From the NCBI GenBank assembly GCA_947074275.1, contig CAMTPA010000038.1, positions 1 to 32,531 of the forward strand: DNA of 32,531 nt, in the 5' to 3' direction. A model generated the notes under the pieces. It searched no databases. It saw only the letters and a program-made list of their open reading frames with translations, and was not told the origin of the DNA. This DNA comes from an uncultured Bacteroides sp. Lineage in GTDB: Bacteria; Bacteroidota; Bacteroidia; Bacteroidales; Bacteroidaceae. A program made the translations under genes and the position numbers. Below are positions 12,143-19,039 of the stretch, piece by piece. Each line of letters starts with the position of its first letter. Position 1 is the first letter of the stretch.

Positions 12143-13984
12143 TTATTGCGTCACCCTTCCTGCTCGGTACTTTATCTCATCGCACACTTGCGGCCCATTG
12201 TTTCTCCATTGGCTGTTGGCTCCTGGTCTGTTTGTGCCAAACCTCTCTTCGGGACACCAGTTGTTTTCCACTATGTATCCGTCGGTAGCCTCATCGAAAT
12301 AGATATAAAACGCACGGTCGTTGGTGGCATAGGGTGCGTCTATCAAAGTCTCGATGCGGTTGTTTCGCATCACGGAGTTGGGCTGATTTGATAACGTGTA
12401 GAGTCCGCCGGCATCGTAAAGCTGCTTGGCGAAATGATGCACGTAGTTAGCCTCAATCACGTTGTCGCACATTCCACTTTCGAGAGAAGTCCATCCCCAT
12501 CCCACACAAATGCCCGAATAGTTGACGTGCGAAACCTCGTTGTGTACAATACGAATGCCTTTCACATAACCTGCGCCAATGCCCACAGCTCCCCAATCTT
12601 CGTTGGTGGTTTGGGTGATTAGATTGTTGTATATCTCGATGTTACTGCATAATTTTTGTTCCAATGCAGGTCGATAGGGTATATGGGTTTCAAATCCTCC
12701 GTCGGGAAATGTGCCTATCATAATGGCGGTGCCACCCACATCGGTGAAGAGGCAGTTGGTGATTTCAGAGTGAGCCACTCCCTCGTTTAGATCCAATGCG
12801 GTGGCGGCCAAGTGCTGAAACGTGCAATTGTGGAAAACGATGTGATTGGCATAATCTACAAGAACAGCCGCTTCGGGGCGTTTTATCCAAGCTTGATTCT
12901 CCAATTCAGCCTTTTCGGGCAGTCCGGGTATGTGTAGTTTGTAAGCGTCAATCAAAGGGAAACCACCTTGAAGAGGTACGTGTCCTTCAAAAGAAGGGCG
13001 CATCCACGAGGCATATTCAAAGCTCAGATTCTCGAATCGGATGTGTGCAACGTTACGTTCGGGTGTGCCTGCCACCTGCATAATTGTTTCTAAGGCTGGA
13101 GCCATCACCTTCGCTTGTGTCATATCCTCTTCGTGGCGTGGATAGTAATAAACTCGTCCCGAAGGATAATCTTGAAACCATTCGCCCGGTTGGTCGAGTA
13201 GTTCAAGGGCATTCATCAAGTTGAACGATGAGCTGCCTTTCTCCCCATTGATGATGGGCTGAGGCCACGGGTGGGTAAACTCCAATTGACTTTCGGGCTG
13301 ATGAAAACGAACCATTGTTTCATTACCCTTGCTCTGCATCGATGCCACTCGCAAGATTGCGGTAGCCCACCGCTGGTGTACAAGCATTTCAAGTTGTTTG
13401 GCATTCTGTATGCCTGCTACGCAACGAGTGGGGATGGTAATAGTTTCGGTTTGAGGGCAGAAATCAACCATACGTTCCATCTCTCCATCGGTCAACAAAG
13501 AAGCTCGTTGTGCCTTTACACCGTTCACCCACATTTGTCGAAACTCCAAACGACGATTGCCCGTCATCGGGGCATCTGCCCACCATATCTTAGAGCGAAG
13601 CGATGGAGAAATACGTGGGTCGTCGCATCCTTTCTTCCATCCTTCTACTGCTACTCCTCCGCTGATAATAGCCTGTTGGGTAGAGTGGGAACGGATGATG
13701 GTAGGCGAGTCGATAGTACCACTATCTTCAGGGCGAATAAAAAGCATTTTAGGTTCGGCATAAACACCTTCTTCTAATAAAATCGTGATACCATTTGTGA
13801 TTTGTATGTTGTTTAGCCTTCTCCATTCACGTGCTTGTTTCAAAGCCTGTGCAATGGTGCGTAAAGGCGATTCTTGGGTGCCTTTGTTGGTGTCGCAACC
13901 TTTGTTGGATACGTATATTTCGCCAGCATTGGCCGTGAGAAGTGAAAATAGGAGACACCAAAAAAAGAGAGATGGTTTCTTCAT
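12143..13984 (-). CDS. Secreted right-handed beta-helix protein (GH141-like)
   Basis: A 613-residue protein with signal peptide MKKPSLFFWCLLFSLLTANA. The mature N-terminus (EIYVSNKGCDTNKGTQESPL) is the typical entry of secreted beta-helix carbohydrate enzymes. From about residue 300 to 590 there are repeating short coils rich in Asn, Ile and Val, such as IVFHNCTF, SEITNCLF, IEIYNNLIT, IRIVHNEVS, IEANYVHHF and MRNNRIET. Conserved-looking patches (VGIGAGYVKG, YSGICVGWGWTS, DAGGLYTLSNQP, FGTNRPGANSQW) resemble a Bacteroidetes family I associate with GH141, known for alpha-L-fucosidase activity on rhamnogalacturonan II and for xylanase activity. A polysaccharide lyase or another glycosidase in the beta-helix superfamily remains possible. 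It is the first gene of the four-gene operon and would act outside the cytoplasm, releasing the fragment that downstream genes import and process. Confidence 0.75.
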   Translation of the reverse strand: MKKPSLFFWCLLFSLLTANAGEIYVSNKGCDTNKGTQESPLRTIAQALKQAREWRRLNNIQITNGITILLEEGVYAEPKMLFIRPEDSGTIDSPTIIRSHSTQQAIISGGVAVEGWKKGCDDPRISPSLRSKIWWADAPMTGNRRLEFRQMWVNGVKAQRASLLTDGEMERMVDFCPQTETITIPTRCVAGIQNAKQLEMLVHQRWATAILRVASMQSKGNETMVRFHQPESQLEFTHPWPQPIINGEKGSSSFNLMNALELLDQPGEWFQDYPSGRVYYYPRHEEDMTQAKVMAPALETIMQVAGTPERNVAHIRFENLSFEYASWMRPSFEGHVPLQGGFPLIDAYKLHIPGLPEKAELENQAWIKRPEAAVLVDYANHIVFHNCTFQHLAATALDLNEGVAHSEITNCLFTDVGGTAIMIGTFPDGGFETHIPYRPALEQKLCSNIEIYNNLITQTTNEDWGAVGIGAGYVKGIRIVHNEVSHVNYSGICVGWGWTSLESGMCDNVIEANYVHHFAKQLYDAGGLYTLSNQPNSVMRNNRIETLIDAPYATNDRAFYIYFDEATDGYIVENNWCPEERFGTNRPGANSQWRNNGPQVCDEIKYRAGRVTQ

Positions 13985-14200
13985 TCGTATTTGCTTTTTA
14001 AGTATTAACTTAATTAAAAGACGTGGATAGAGTGGCTTCGTACTCTATTTGAGATAGATGTTTTTACCCAGCTGTCGACTACCCAAATAATAGTTTTATC
14101 AACTATGAAGAGTTATGGTGCGAAATGTTAATATTCTACTCGATAAACATTAATATCTATCAAATGAATTGTGTATAGTCTTACTAATGGAATTGATAAT
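13985..14200. other. Intergenic leader of the minus-strand glycan operon
   Basis: This AT-rich spacer separates the divergent beta-helix operon (minus) and the Dabb gene (plus) and contains no ORF I can support. It holds an inverted repeat, ATAGAGT at 14027-14033 with ACTCTAT at 14042-14048, inside the probable leader of the minus-strand operon. The best minus-strand -7 candidate reads TATTATTTG (complement of 14084-14092), one base longer than TAnnTTTG and without a well-placed -33 TTG. I therefore make no firm promoter call for the operon. A regulator binding here is plausible for a sugar operon, but no operator is recognisable. Confidence 0.3.
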
Positions 14201-14231
14201 TTTGGAAAATGAAGCGAAAGACGTACTTTTG
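14201..14231 (+). promoter_or_regulatory. Bacteroidetes-type promoter for the Dabb gene
   Basis: TACTTTTG at 14224-14231 is an exact match to the Bacteroidetes -7 element TAnnTTTG. A TTTG at 14201-14204 sits 19 bases upstream, the spacing expected for the -33 element. Transcription would start near 14238 and leave a leader of roughly 55-60 bases before the ATG at 14296. It also rules out the longer reading of the Dabb gene from 14209, which would start inside the promoter. The same transcript may continue into dsbD. Confidence 0.65.
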
Positions 14232-14295
14232 CCTTCATTTTCGATGCGAAAGTGACAAATTGAGAAATCATAGAATAAATTTAAAAAATAACGTA

Positions 14296-14595
14296 ATGGT
14301 AAAGCACATCGTATTGTTCAAGCTAAAAGATGAACTTGGAGTAGAAGAGAAAAGAGAGGTAATGAGCCAATTTAAAATGGCTATTGAGGCGCTTCCTGCA
14401 AAAATCTCAGTGATTCGCAAAGTAGAGGTGGGGCTAAATATGAACCCAAGTGAAACGTGGGACATCGCTCTTTATAGTGAGTTTGATACATTGGAAGATG
14501 TGAAAACCTATGCCACACACCCCGACCACGTGGCGGCTGCCAAAATTATTGCGGAGGCCAAAGAGAGCCGTTCGTGCGTGGACTACGAAGTGTAA
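14296..14595 (+). CDS. Dabb (stress-responsive A/B barrel) domain protein
   Basis: A 99-residue protein starting MVKHIVLFKLKDE and ending in a short CVDYEV tail. The start VKHIVLFKLK, the central INCHES-like pattern DIALYSEFDTLEDVKTYATHPDH and the His-Val-Ala segment are typical of Dabb proteins (PF07876), dimeric ferredoxin-like alpha/beta barrels. Their biochemical role is poorly known; homologues in plants respond to stress, and some bacterial members are linked to small-molecule metabolism. The start at 14296 is preferred over an in-frame ATG at 14209, which overlaps the promoter and adds a charged, non-conserved extension. The dsbD gene begins 55 bases downstream with no evident terminator between them, so the two are probably cotranscribed. 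The domain call is firm and the function is not. Confidence 0.88.
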   Translation: MVKHIVLFKLKDELGVEEKREVMSQFKMAIEALPAKISVIRKVEVGLNMNPSETWDIALYSEFDTLEDVKTYATHPDHVAAAKIIAEAKESRSCVDYEV

Positions 14596-14650
14596 CAACG
14601 CTATTATAATATCGACCAAACCTTTATAGAATAATTTTAAGATAGATAAA

Positions 14651-16633
14651 ATGAAGAAAGTATACTCTTTGATATTGCTGATGTTCGTGGTTTTTTCGGC
14701 CTATGCTCAAATTCAAGAACCAGTGAAGATAGAGACAGAGCTACATAAGATTTCGGACACGGAAGCTGAAATCGTGTTCTCGGCAACGATTGATGCAGGG
14801 TGGCATTTGTATTCCACCGATTTAGGCGCAGGTGGCCCCATTTCTGCCACATTCAACATTGATAAGATTGAAGGCGCAGAGGTGGAAGGCAAACTCAAAG
14901 CGGAGGGCAATGAAATCAGTACCTTCGACAAACTGTTTGAAATGCAAGTTCGCTATTTTTCGAACAATGCTAAGTTTGTTCAGAAACTAAAGCTTACTGC
15001 TGCAACCTACCAAATAGAAGGCTATTTTGAATATGGTGCGTGCAATGATGAAAACTGCTTGCCTCCTACTCAAGTGCCCTTTCAGTTTTCGGGCAAAACC
15101 AATTTGAGCATTGCTGCCAGCAAAGAGGTTGCTGCCGACAATGAGGTTTTGACAACGCAAGAAGCTGAGCAGGTGAAAGAACCATTGACCCCCGACTACC
15201 TATGGAAACCAGTTATTGACGAACTTCATAACTACGGCGAAGAGAACAAATCGACCGAAGATATGTCGTGGATATATATATTCGTGACGGGATTCTTAGG
15301 TGGCTTGTTGGCATTGCTCACACCTTGTGTTTGGCCCATCATCCCGATGACGGTAAGCTTCTTCCTGAAACGTACCAAAGATAAAAAGAAGGGTATCCGT
15401 GACGCTTGGACGTATGGTGCTTCTATTGTGGTGATATATGTCACGCTTGGCATTGTGATTACGGCGATATTTGGTGCAAGTGCTCTCAATGCACTATCTA
15501 CCAATGCCGTGTTCAATATTCTATTTTGCTTGATGCTTGTTGTTTTTGCAGCCTCTTTCTTTGGTGCGTTCGAGATAAGACTGCCTGCAAAATGGAGTAG
15601 TGCGGTAGACAACAAGGCCGAAGCTACCACTGGATTGTTGAGCATATTTTTAATGGCTTTCACGCTTTCGTTGGTGTCATTCTCTTGCACTGGGCCTATC
15701 ATCGGATTCCTATTGGTGCAAGTATCCACATCGGGTAGTATGGTAGCCCCTGCTATCGGAATGCTTGGTTTCGCTATTGCGTTGGCACTTCCTTTCACGT
15801 TGTTCGCACTCTTCCCATCGTGGCTGAAGTCGATGCCTAAATCGGGTGGTTGGATGAATGTGATAAAAGTGACACTTGGCTTTTTAGAGTTGGCTTTTGC
15901 GCTCAAATTCTTGTCGGTGGCCGACTTGGCTTATGGTTGGAGAATCTTAGATCGTGAAACGTTTTTGGCTTTGTGGATTGTGTTGTTTTTCCTATTGGGG
16001 CTTTATCTGTTGGGTAAAATCAAATTCCCTCACGATGATGATGACAACAAGGTGAGTGTGCCACGTTTCTTTATGGCACTTATCTCGTTGGCATTTGCCG
16101 TGTATATGATTCCGGGTTTGTGGGGTGCGCCTCTAAAGGCTGTGAGTGCTTTTGCGCCACCTATGCAAACACAAGATTTCAACTTGTATAATAATGAAGT
16201 TCACGCTAAATTCGACGACTATGATTTGGGTATGGAGTATGCCCGTCAGCACAACAAGCCTGTGATGCTCGACTTTACGGGATATGGCTGTGTCAATTGT
16301 CGCAAGATGGAGCTTTCTGTGTGGACCAACCAAAAGGTGAGCGATATTATCAACAACGATTATGTGCTGATTACACTTTATGTAGACAATAAAACCCCTC
16401 TTTCGCAGCCTGTGAAAGTGATGGAGAATGGTACAGAACGTACGCTTCGCACCGTAGGCGACAAGTGGAGTTATCTGCAACGTGTGAAGTTTGGTGCTAA
16501 TGCACAACCTTTCTACGTGCTTGTCAACAACGAAGGTATGCCGCTCAATAAGCCTTATGGCTTTGATGAAAGTGTTCCCAAATACATTGAATTTCTTCAA
16601 ACGGGTTTGGATAACTACAAGAAAGATAAATAA
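14651..16633 (+). CDS. dsbD: Thiol:disulfide interchange protein DsbD
   Basis: A 660-residue three-part DsbD. Residues 1-20 are a signal peptide. The periplasmic N-terminal domain (about 21-190) ends with GACNDENCLPP, whose cysteines C131 and C136 form the first redox pair. An eight-helix membrane domain (about 205-505) carries the CcdA-like pair C226 (LTPCVWP) and C346 (FSCTGP). The C-terminal thioredoxin-like domain (about 525-655) has GYGCVNCRK (C547, C550). All three pairs are intact, so the protein should carry electrons from cytoplasmic thioredoxin to periplasmic substrates, for example for disulfide isomerisation or cytochrome c maturation. The N-terminal domain is of the Bacteroidetes DsbD type. 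It follows the Dabb gene closely, and a hairpin at 16661-16693 probably ends the transcript. Confidence 0.94.
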   Translation: MKKVYSLILLMFVVFSAYAQIQEPVKIETELHKISDTEAEIVFSATIDAGWHLYSTDLGAGGPISATFNIDKIEGAEVEGKLKAEGNEISTFDKLFEMQVRYFSNNAKFVQKLKLTAATYQIEGYFEYGACNDENCLPPTQVPFQFSGKTNLSIAASKEVAADNEVLTTQEAEQVKEPLTPDYLWKPVIDELHNYGEENKSTEDMSWIYIFVTGFLGGLLALLTPCVWPIIPMTVSFFLKRTKDKKKGIRDAWTYGASIVVIYVTLGIVITAIFGASALNALSTNAVFNILFCLMLVVFAASFFGAFEIRLPAKWSSAVDNKAEATTGLLSIFLMAFTLSLVSFSCTGPIIGFLLVQVSTSGSMVAPAIGMLGFAIALALPFTLFALFPSWLKSMPKSGGWMNVIKVTLGFLELAFALKFLSVADLAYGWRILDRETFLALWIVLFFLLGLYLLGKIKFPHDDDDNKVSVPRFFMALISLAFAVYMIPGLWGAPLKAVSAFAPPMQTQDFNLYNNEVHAKFDDYDLGMEYARQHNKPVMLDFTGYGCVNCRKMELSVWTNQKVSDIINNDYVLITLYVDNKTPLSQPVKVMENGTERTLRTVGDKWSYLQRVKFGANAQPFYVLVNNEGMPLNKPYGFDESVPKYIEFLQTGLDNYKKDK

Positions 16634-16660
16634 CAGTTTCGGCTGATAATGACAATAGAG

Positions 16661-16693
16661 AAAGAGGGTGTGTCAAAATGATGCACCCTCTTT
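16661..16693 (+). terminator. Hairpin terminator after dsbD
   Basis: AAAGAGGGTG (16661-16670) pairs with CACCCTCTTT (16684-16693) as a 10-bp perfect stem, followed by ATTTGTG. It lies 28 bases after the dsbD stop and between convergent genes, so it could serve both strands. The same GGGTGTGTCA core recurs at 16741, which suggests it is also part of a repeat element. Confidence 0.62.
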
Positions 16694-16770
16694 ATTTGTG
16701 ACAAAGCCTAGACTTTCCCAAGCTTAGGCTTTGTTTATGCGGGTGTGTCATAATAGGCACATCCTCATTG
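16661..16770. repeat. Cluster of three hairpins with a repeated core
   Basis: Three inverted repeats stand in a row. The first is 16661-16693. The second pairs ACAAAGCCTA (16701-16710) with TAGGCTTTGT (16725-16734), with further pairing inside. The third pairs GGGTGTG (16741-16747) with CACATCC (16758-16764), including one G-T pair. The first and third share GGGTGTGTCA and similar ends, 75 bases apart, as if one unit were duplicated around the middle hairpin. Such structures resemble REP-like dispersed elements, but I cannot check copy number here. Confidence 0.55.
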
Positions 16771-16780
16771 TTTTATGGTT

Positions 16781-17104
16781 TTATAATTGAGAGCTGGAAT
16801 TATCAAACTCTTCTTTCGTGATTTCTTTACCACTTTTATTATAGTATTCTATTGTGCCATCGGACTTCCTTACTTCTGAAAATCCATTAGGCCTTTTTTC
16901 TATTTCAGAAATGATTTTTCCTTCTTTTACTTCTGCGCTCCAATATGCTTCTTCGTCTTCTCCCTCAATGATTCCTGTATAGGGTCTGTTGCTATACAAA
17001 ATTGTTTGAGTTTGTTTATCGTACACTACTTCGCTTTTTTTTACTTTACTACTGCATCCTGACAATAAGAATGTTATCAGTAAACAAAATGTTAGAATTT
17101 TCAT
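16781..17104 (-). CDS. Small lipoprotein, MORN-like/YwqK-like
   Basis: A 107-residue predicted lipoprotein. The start at 17104 gives MKILTFCLLITFLLSGCSS, a signal peptide with lipobox LLSGC; the longer reading from 17161 would place 19 polar residues ahead of it. The mature part has short repeating motifs with Tyr, Gly and Asn (ILYSNRPYTGIIEGEDEEAY, FSEVRKSDGTIEYYNKSGKE), which recall the MORN-variant repeats of YwqK-type proteins. No enzymatic residues are evident. It is a single gene converging on dsbD, with the hairpin cluster between them. I do not recognise a specific function; it is probably anchored in the inner or outer membrane facing the periplasm. Confidence 0.7.
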   Translation of the reverse strand: MKILTFCLLITFLLSGCSSKVKKSEVVYDKQTQTILYSNRPYTGIIEGEDEEAYWSAEVKEGKIISEIEKRPNGFSEVRKSDGTIEYYNKSGKEITKEEFDNSSSQL

Positions 17105-17922
17105 ACTCTTAGATATTGTATTAGCTGTTTTTGTGCAACTAATAGATTTGGGTATTGACAACTACTCTTTAAGTAATAGTTATATTAATTATTGTGTTGT
17201 TTTGATTGGGGGTAGTTATAACTATATTTAATGAAATACAGTTAGTGTTTTGTATTTTGATTTTAATTTGATAAAATGTGTTGATATAAGCTCTGTTTTT
17301 TTGTTTGTAAGCGATGCATTCCTATTCTCAAAAATGTTTCGCTTTACGAGTGAACCATAGATTTTCTTCATAATAACTCAGAAATATAATCTTTACCTAT
17401 TCCCATTGTAAAGCGGTTTATATAGAAAGAAGCGTGGGAACTATTGAAAATTACCCAATCTGAGGCTCTGGACTGCCCATCTCTAAGTAATAAACAATAG
17501 CCCACGCCAATAGGTATATAGATATCCTATTCCGAATATACATATAACAATGACGTGAGCGTTCTTGTTTATTATCCCAAGAGATTGAAATTGTCCAGAT
17601 TTCAGATTAAGGATAATGTCTTAAACGCTCTTCGTAAAAATCATTCTTCTTATAGAATTTTGCAAACTTACTAAAAACGTCTAATTTAAACAAGATTCTT
17701 GTTCATTAAATAGTTGTTTATGACGTTTTTAACAAAAAAAACGGGGTTTTGTTTGCTCTCAAAACAAAACTTCGATAATAGGTGATATTTTTCTGCTTAT
17801 TACTCTTTTTAAGATTCACCATCTATTTACTTATTTCGATACTTACTAATATTTGCATCGTGCAAAACTAAAATAGCGAATCAACTGTTTTCTTTTATAT
17901 TGATTTTAAAACGAAATGATAT
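17105..17922. other. Long AT-rich non-coding stretch with nested inverted repeats
   Basis: About 800 bases without an ORF I can support on either strand. Two short minus-strand open stretches at about 17368-17520 in different frames carry no recognisable motif and may be chance or a decayed gene. The right part is rich in inverted repeats: AAAAACGTC (17673-17681) with GACGTTTTT (17722-17730) enclose the perfect palindrome AACAAGA-T-TCTTGTT (17689-17703); GTTTTGTTT (17746-17754) pairs with AAACAAAAC (17762-17770). The last, read on minus, is followed by a C-run and eight T residues. A promoter for the gene at 17923 should lie here; the best -7 candidate, AATATTTG at 17848-17855, is weak. Confidence 0.45.
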
Positions 17923-18843
17923 ATGAATAGAAGAAGTATTTCTGTAATATTAATTGGATTGTTTTGCAGTGCGATGATTGTGGCACAACCAGGCGAGCAC
18001 CCTGATATGACAGCTTATCGGGCACGAAATGGTGGAATCCCTGGATGGAATTCTCGTGATGGTTTGGGACCAGCCGTAAATGTACATTCTACCGGAGCTA
18101 CTATTGGTGGCGGTGGAGGTTTTCATACTCATATTGCAGGGTGGAACTCTCAAGATGGATTAGGACCTGTAGTGACGCATCACAATAATAATAATAATTG
18201 GGGCAACGGTAACTCTGGAACGAATTGGGGAAATGGTGGAAATAACAATATAAATCCTGCTCCGTGGGGCGGAAATACGCACATAAATACCAATAGTCCG
18301 CATTGGCACGCAAGTGGCTGGGGAAATCCAGGGTGGGGAGGTGGCTTAAGCTCCTCTTGGAACAATGCTTGGAACAGTCCGCTGTGGAGTGGGTCGGGGG
18401 GCAACGTGATAGTGAACAACTATTATAATTCGAATTATTGGTGGAGAGATTTGCGAAACCCACCTCCAGGATCTCCTATCGCGTGGGGAGGTAATAGTTA
18501 TTATTACCACGATGGCAATTTCTTTAGTATTTTAAATGGTATTTATCAGGTTGTATTGCCCGTATTGGGTTTGATATTGCAGGCATTGCCTTCGGGAGCT
18601 ATTAAGGTGGATAATTATAATAACTACTATTCATATCACGGTGTGTTTTATTATAACACTGGCAATGGCTATCGAGTAGTTCCGCCACCCGTGGGCGCTT
18701 GTTTACCCTCTTTGCCCTATTTTGCAAAAGCGGTGACAGTGGGTGGTGTTTCTTGTTATAAATATGATAATGTTTATATAGAACCAGTTTACAATAATTA
18801 TGATGGTGATTATTGTTATCGAGTAATGAATAGTGTGTATTGA
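17923..18843 (+). CDS. Secreted Gly/Asn/Trp-rich protein, DUF6515-like C-terminus
   Basis: A 306-residue protein with signal peptide MNRRSISVILIGLFCSAMIVAQ. The mature N-terminus holds two near-identical decapeptides, GWNSRDGLGP (41-50) and GWNSQDGLGP (73-82). Residues about 87-185 are low-complexity, dominated by Asn, Gly, Trp and His. Then YYYHDGNFFSILNG and a hydrophobic segment (about 210-226) precede a C-terminal region, YYSYHGVFYYNTGNGYRVVPPPVGACLPSLP, followed by VGGVSCYKYDNVYIEPV. That last layout is the pattern of DUF6515-like secreted proteins common in Bacteroidales. No enzymatic function is known to me, and a cell-envelope or surface role is likely. A terminator follows at 18888-18926. 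The long non-coding DNA upstream suggests its own regulation. Confidence 0.72.
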   Translation: MNRRSISVILIGLFCSAMIVAQPGEHPDMTAYRARNGGIPGWNSRDGLGPAVNVHSTGATIGGGGGFHTHIAGWNSQDGLGPVVTHHNNNNNWGNGNSGTNWGNGGNNNINPAPWGGNTHINTNSPHWHASGWGNPGWGGGLSSSWNNAWNSPLWSGSGGNVIVNNYYNSNYWWRDLRNPPPGSPIAWGGNSYYYHDGNFFSILNGIYQVVLPVLGLILQALPSGAIKVDNYNNYYSYHGVFYYNTGNGYRVVPPPVGACLPSLPYFAKAVTVGGVSCYKYDNVYIEPVYNNYDGDYCYRVMNSVY

Positions 18844-18887
18844 TTTGTGTTTTTACTCCTGAACAACTGTAACAATGCAGAATAATG

Positions 18888-18926
18888 AGTGAGATGAAGA
18901 ATAATAGCTTTTTTATCTCACTTTTT
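18888..18926 (+). terminator. Hairpin terminator after the DUF6515-like gene
   Basis: AGTGAGAT (18888-18895) pairs with ATCTCACT (18915-18922) and is followed by four T residues. The loop contains a second short AAG/CTT pairing. It lies 45 bases after the stop codon at 18841-18843. Confidence 0.62.
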
Positions 18927-18996
18927 GTATATAAAAACACCATTGATGTAACATATAAGCTATCTTTAGTAACATTGTGCTATATATAGCTATTTG

Positions 18997-19029
18997 TTTT
19001 TTGTGTATGTTTGTGGCATATTAACCTTG
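18997..19029 (+). promoter_or_regulatory. Possible promoter of the CotH-type gene
   Basis: TAACCTTG at 19022-19029 matches TAnnTTTG in seven of eight positions, with a TTTTTTG ending at 19003, 18 bases upstream. The objection is that the predicted transcript start would fall only a few bases before the ATG at 19040, giving an almost leaderless message. Confidence 0.35.
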
Positions 19030-19039
19030 CAAATGTACA

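Noticed and set aside
14209..14295. Upstream start for the Dabb gene
   Set aside because: It overlaps the promoter elements at 14201-14231 and adds a non-conserved charged extension.
17368..17520. Possible decayed gene on the minus strand (about 50 open codons)
   Set aside because: Two competing frames, no recognisable motif, no start with context; indistinguishable from chance in AT-rich DNA.
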